DNA of 8,852 nt. It comes from an uncultured bacterium (lineage in GTDB: Bacteria; Acidobacteriota; UBA890). The stretch is taken from positions 1 to 8,852 of the forward strand of contig CALAKE010000338.1 of NCBI GenBank assembly GCA_937922775.1. Direction: 5' to 3'. Positions 6,290 through 8,852 of the stretch are shown piece after piece; within the stretch, counting starts at the first letter, position 1, and each line of letters opens with the position of its first letter. Below the pieces are notes generated by a model that saw only the letters and a list, made by a program, of their open reading frames with translations, was not told where the DNA came from and did not search any database. Made by a program: the position numbers and the translations under genes.

Positions 6290-7381
6290 TCAGCCGGCGT
6301 CCTCTCCACGCAAAGCCACCATCAGTGTCTCGACCCGGGCCGCCACCTGCCGGTAGATCTCGCGATACAGCTCCTCGGTGCGCTGGTCGTCGAGGCCGTC
6401 GGACACGACCCCTACCTCCCACTCGAGTGGGATCGTCTGGAAGGGGATTTCCGAAAGGTGAGACTTGATGCTGCCCTCGAGGCTCACGATTGCGTGGTAG
6501 TCGTGGAGATCCTTCTGTACCGCGCTGAGAGCCGTCGGGGCGGCGCCCCCCAGGGAATGCCCCTGACGATCCATGAATTGGACGAATCGGTCCTCCAGAG
6601 CGGTGGCGGGATCCCAGCCCGCACTCTCGTACCTGCCGCTCTCGGGGAACGCCTTGCGCGCGATGGCTTCAGCCATCTGGCTCTGGCAACTGTTCTTCTC
6701 GTCGATAAAGAGTACCCAGTAGACCTTGGGGGCCTTGATCTCACCGCTGGCGGCGAAGAGGGTCTCCTCGCAGATGTTCTTGGCCTGATCGCTGACACGG
6801 CCAAGGCGGTTGAAAATCACCAGCAAGGCGAAGAGGTCGCGGATCGGGCGCGAGCCCTTCTCGCCCTCGTCGATCAGGTCCGCGAAAACCTTCTCGAAAG
6901 TAGCCTCCACTTGGCTCGACATCGCCTTGGCATTCCGGGCCAACTCGGGATCGGCTTCGTGAAAGGACTTCAGCGCCTGGTGCAGCATGTAGCGTGTTTC
7001 ATCGGCGATGAGCTCGATGTCACGCCCTACCCCTTCTGGGGGCGCGGCGGTGAGCTGAAGGGCTTCCCGGCAAATGGCGACCGCGTAGTCACCGACTCTC
7101 TCGATCTCGACGTTCAGGCGAAGTACCGATGAAACGAAACGCAAATGCCCGGCACTCGGGAGATGGCGAACGATGAAGGCATGGCACTTGCGATCGATCT
7201 CCCGGATCGCGCGATTGATTGCCAGATCACCGACGACCACATCGGCCGCGAGGGAGCGGTCGTGGCCCAGGAGAGCGGCAACACTGTCCCGGAGTGCGTC
7301 TTCGACTGCGGATGCGACGGTAACGATGCGCTCGCGTATTGCGGCGAGGTCTCGCTCCAGTCGCTCCTCGTAGTGAGTCAT
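6290..7381 (-). CDS. PhoU domain fused to a degenerate LMW-phosphatase/ArsC-like domain
   Basis: A 363-residue two-domain protein. Residues 1-212 are a PhoU domain: the first motif is intact (ERVGD, E94 and D98), while in the second (NRLGRVSDQAKNI) the Glu is Gly (G194) and the Asp is kept (D198). Residues 219-356 match the low-molecular-weight tyrosine phosphatase/thioredoxin-type arsenate reductase fold: VLFIDEKNSCQSQMAEA (223-239), YESAGWDP, a middle region DYHAIVSLEG, and a C-terminal WEVGVVSDGLDDQ helix region. The catalytic loop is broken: where the family has C-x5-R, this has D227 and Q233, and the later DDP is DDQ. The nearby C232 is at the wrong position. I infer a non-catalytic sensor or binding domain, perhaps for phosphate. 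The start is ATG 7381, overlapping the pstS stop as TAATG; an 18-residue upstream extension inside pstS is rejected. Position suggests it regulates Pst. Confidence 0.88.
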   Translation of the reverse strand: MTHYEERLERDLAAIRERIVTVASAVEDALRDSVAALLGHDRSLAADVVVGDLAINRAIREIDRKCHAFIVRHLPSAGHLRFVSSVLRLNVEIERVGDYAVAICREALQLTAAPPEGVGRDIELIADETRYMLHQALKSFHEADPELARNAKAMSSQVEATFEKVFADLIDEGEKGSRPIRDLFALLVIFNRLGRVSDQAKNICEETLFAASGEIKAPKVYWVLFIDEKNSCQSQMAEAIARKAFPESGRYESAGWDPATALEDRFVQFMDRQGHSLGGAAPTALSAVQKDLHDYHAIVSLEGSIKSHLSEIPFQTIPLEWEVGVVSDGLDDQRTEELYREIYRQVAARVETLMVALRGEDAG

Positions 7382-8253
7382 TATTCGCAGCTCACTGAGC
7401 GAGCAGGCGCGTAGCCTTTCTTTTGGATGATGCACTGGCCCACATCGCTCATGATCCAGTCCAGGTACTCGGCGACCGCTCCGGTGGGCTCACCGTTGGT
7501 GTACATGAACAGTGGCCTGGCAACGGGGTAAGAGCCGTCAACCGCGGTCTGGACCGCCGGCGCCACACATTCGGCGCCCTCGGTGGTCGAGATGCAGGGC
7601 ATCTTGATGTGATCGGTTGCGTAGGCGAAACCGCTGTAGCCGATCGCGCACGGGGTGTTCTCGACGAGGTCGACAACGTCTTTCGATCCGTGCATATCAC
7701 GCGAGCCCAGCTTGTAGTCGCGCTCCGTGCCGAGCACTGCTTCGCGGAAGTAGACGTAGGTTCCGGAGTTGTTCTGGCGGCTCACGCGGACGATCTCCCT
7801 GCTATCACAGCCGGGAACCGTAATTCCCAGCTGGTCCCAGGTCTCGAATGAGCCCCCCTCGCCGTAGATCTCCGCCAACTGGGCCAGATTGAACGAATCC
7901 GCGGGGTTGTCGGGGTGGACGTAGACCGCGAGCGCGTCGTATCCGACAATCCACTCCTTGGGCTCGACGCCGTTCTGCTGGGCCATCTCCACTTCGCTGT
8001 CCTTCATTTCCCGGCTGGCGTTGGCAATGTCGACGGTGCCGTTGATGAGGGCCGAGATGCCCGTTCCCGAACCGCCGCCGGTGACGGCGATGGCCGCGTT
8101 CGGGTCAACGTCTTTGTAGGCCTCGGCCCAAGCCTGGGCGACATTCACCAAGGTGTCGGAGCCCTTGTTCTGGATCAGCGTCCGCGATGGGCTATCAGAT
8201 CTGCCGCACGCGACGAGCGCAAACAGCATCAGCGTGAGAGTGGCTTTCTTCAT
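7381..8253 (-). CDS. pstS: Phosphate-binding lipoprotein PstS
   Basis: Substrate-binding protein of the Pst importer, 290 residues. A short signal ends in the lipobox LVAC (13-16), so it is lipid-anchored at C16 rather than free in the periplasm. Phosphate-contacting segments are visible: KGSDT (30-34), the glycine-rich GGGSGTG (59-65), D75 with S80-R81 in VDIANASR, and RQNNSGTY (159-166). C-terminal PLFMYTNGEPTG and DVGQCIIQKKGYAP are typical of the family. Six further cysteines (149, 202, 220, 229, 274, 289) could make up to three disulfides outside the cytoplasm, more than is usual in PstS. The ATG at 8253 has GGAG 10 nt upstream. It is first in the gene series and directly follows the Pho-box-like element, as expected for the most strongly phosphate-regulated gene. 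Confidence 0.96.
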   Translation of the reverse strand: MKKATLTLMLFALVACGRSDSPSRTLIQNKGSDTLVNVAQAWAEAYKDVDPNAAIAVTGGGSGTGISALINGTVDIANASREMKDSEVEMAQQNGVEPKEWIVGYDALAVYVHPDNPADSFNLAQLAEIYGEGGSFETWDQLGITVPGCDSREIVRVSRQNNSGTYVYFREAVLGTERDYKLGSRDMHGSKDVVDLVENTPCAIGYSGFAYATDHIKMPCISTTEGAECVAPAVQTAVDGSYPVARPLFMYTNGEPTGAVAEYLDWIMSDVGQCIIQKKGYAPARSVSCE

Positions 8254-8273
8254 TCTCTGTCTTCTCCGGATGA

Positions 8274-8313
8274 TCCCAGTGGCTGGTACGTGTGTGATTC
8301 AGGCCATCTGGGA
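8274..8313 (-). other. 5'-leader hairpin just before the pstS ribosome-binding site
   Basis: A 10-bp stem pairs 8274-8283 with 8303-8313, with one bulged base at 8307 and a 19-nt loop. It ends 6 nt before the GGAG of pstS. No T-run follows, so it is not an intrinsic terminator. It could affect message stability or translation of pstS. It matches no riboswitch I recognise, and a chance fold is possible. Confidence 0.35.
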
Positions 8314-8398
8314 CAAGGCTTGTTCTGTCGCGGTAACCGATCCACCACGGATAAAGGGAATACTGAATGGACCGTGACAGGATCAGACTACGGCGGGT

Positions 8399-8438
8399 CT
8401 GTAAAGATTTGATCAACGCCTCGTCAATCGACCGTTAA
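8399..8438 (-). promoter_or_regulatory. Pho-box-like array: four heptamers at 11-nt period
   Basis: Reading the minus strand from 8438 to 8399, the heptamers TTAACGG, TTGACGA, TTGATCA and TTTACAG follow each other with exact 4-nt spacers (TCGA, GGCG, AATC). All begin TT and have A at position 4. Direct repeats of about 7 nt at 11-nt spacing are the known layout for PhoB/PhoP-type regulators; the TTnAC core is nearer the Bacillus and cyanobacterial forms than the enteric CTGTCAT. The array is about 146 nt upstream of the pstS ATG and 117 nt before the divergent Ppx/GppA start, so it could control both. No clear -10 for pstS follows. A TAAAAT on the plus strand (8436-8441) is a possible -10 for the divergent gene. 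The rest of the 301-nt gap (8254-8554) shows no gene. Confidence 0.5.
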
Positions 8439-8554
8439 AATGCCAAAGTCAATTGGCTAGCAAGCCTTGGTGAAGGTGTGGTGGATCTGGGAAGTCCTAA
8501 CGGAAATCCTCGCCGGAGCAGACTTGTCGTGGAATCGGAGCCCGGAATTCGGCC

Positions 8555-8852
8555 ATGCAGAAGATTGGCATCGTAGACCTCGGGTCAAACACCGCCCGTT
8601 TGGTGGTTTACGCCTTCGAGCCCGGTCAGTGGTTCTATCTGGCCGATCAGATCCGTGAGCCCGTGCGTCTGGCGGAGGGGCTCGCCGCGACGGGTGTTCT
8701 CAGCGAGGCGGCGATGTGGCGCACCTTTGGAGCCTTGCAGCTCTTCGCCGACTTCGCCCACGACACACAACTCTCGCCCGTCCACGTCGTGGCCACGAGC
8801 GCCGTCCGCGAAGCACGGAATCGCCATACCTTCTTGGACCAGATTCACCGGC
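8555..8852 (+). CDS. Ppx/GppA-family exopolyphosphatase, N-terminal part (runs off right edge)
   Basis: The first 99 codons of a gene divergent from pstS. The N-terminus IGIVDLGSNTARLVVY (residues 4-19) is the phosphate-1 loop of the sugar kinase/actin-like fold as it appears in Ppx/GppA proteins, and ATSAVREARN (80-89) is the second family signature. These enzymes hydrolyse terminal phosphates from polyphosphate or from pppGpp; the N-terminal part does not separate the two. The ATG at 8555 is placed four codons before this conserved strand; no strong ribosome-binding site is visible (GGAA about 8 nt upstream). Lying back to back with pstS across a Pho-box-like array suggests shared phosphate control and a role in releasing phosphate from polyphosphate. 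Confidence 0.93.
   Translation, partial: MQKIGIVDLGSNTARLVVYAFEPGQWFYLADQIREPVRLAEGLAATGVLSEAAMWRTFGALQLFADFAHDTQLSPVHVVATSAVREARNRHTFLDQIHR

Noticed and set aside
5677..6468. Plus-strand 263-codon frame
   Set aside because: Antisense to pstC and the PhoU fusion; Arg/Asp/His-rich composition typical of a shadow frame.
6290..7381. Active arsenate reductase or tyrosine phosphatase
   Set aside because: The fold is recognisable but the catalytic Cys is Asp and the loop Arg is Gln, so activity by the known mechanism is not expected.
8374..8380. Single CTGTCAC half-site (minus strand) like the enteric Pho box
   Set aside because: The second half-site at 11-nt spacing matches only 4 of 7 positions; the four-repeat array at 8399-8438 is a better candidate.
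8467..8658. Plus-strand 63-codon frame before the Ppx/GppA gene
   Set aside because: It overlaps the Ppx/GppA start in another frame, shows no recognisable motif and has Arg-rich shadow composition.

Overview
The window is a phosphate uptake and phosphate signalling locus from a high-GC bacterium. The codon use, mixed GTG/TTG/ATG starts and tight gene overlaps are bacterial. The sequence alone does not fix the phylum; a Gram-negative group outside the well-studied enterics, such as Acidobacteriota or a deltaproteobacterial lineage, is only a guess. I see no mobile elements, tRNA or rRNA genes, or CRISPR arrays.

Layout. Ten genes lie on the minus strand, transcribed right to left. They are pstS (lipoprotein phosphate-binding protein), a PhoU protein fused to a degenerate low-molecular-weight phosphatase/ArsC-like domain, pstC, pstA, two different pstB genes, a Na+/phosphate cotransporter, a second PhoU-like protein, a very lysine-rich protein with a double CxC motif, and the N-terminal part of a probable CYTH/CHAD-type (polyphosphate-related) protein that runs off the left edge. 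From pstS to the second pstB every junction overlaps or lies within about 5 nt, so these genes are probably co-transcribed and translationally coupled. A 176-nt gap with a candidate extended -10 promoter separates the cotransporter-PhoU pair and the tail genes. At the right end a Ppx/GppA-family exopolyphosphatase gene diverges on the plus strand and runs off the window.

Control. The 301-nt region between pstS and the Ppx/GppA gene holds four heptamers at an exact 11-nt period, each starting TT with A at position 4. This is the architecture expected of a PhoB/PhoP-type response regulator site. A 10-bp hairpin with one bulged base sits just before the pstS ribosome-binding site.

How it fits together. 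PstSCAB is the high-affinity ATP-driven phosphate importer, the Na+/Pi protein is a second uptake or efflux route, and two PhoU-family proteins probably monitor them. The flanking Ppx/GppA and CYTH/CHAD-like genes, with the polycationic Lys-rich protein, suggest the locus also handles polyphosphate storage.

The points most worth following are these: (1) the two PstB proteins have complementary defects, which predicts an obligate heterodimer with one active and one dead ATP site; (2) the PhoU fusion carries a phosphatase-fold domain that has lost its catalytic Cys and Arg; (3) the Lys-rich/CxC protein is a candidate polyphosphate-binding or lysine-polyphosphorylated protein; (4) the four-repeat Pho-box-like element.
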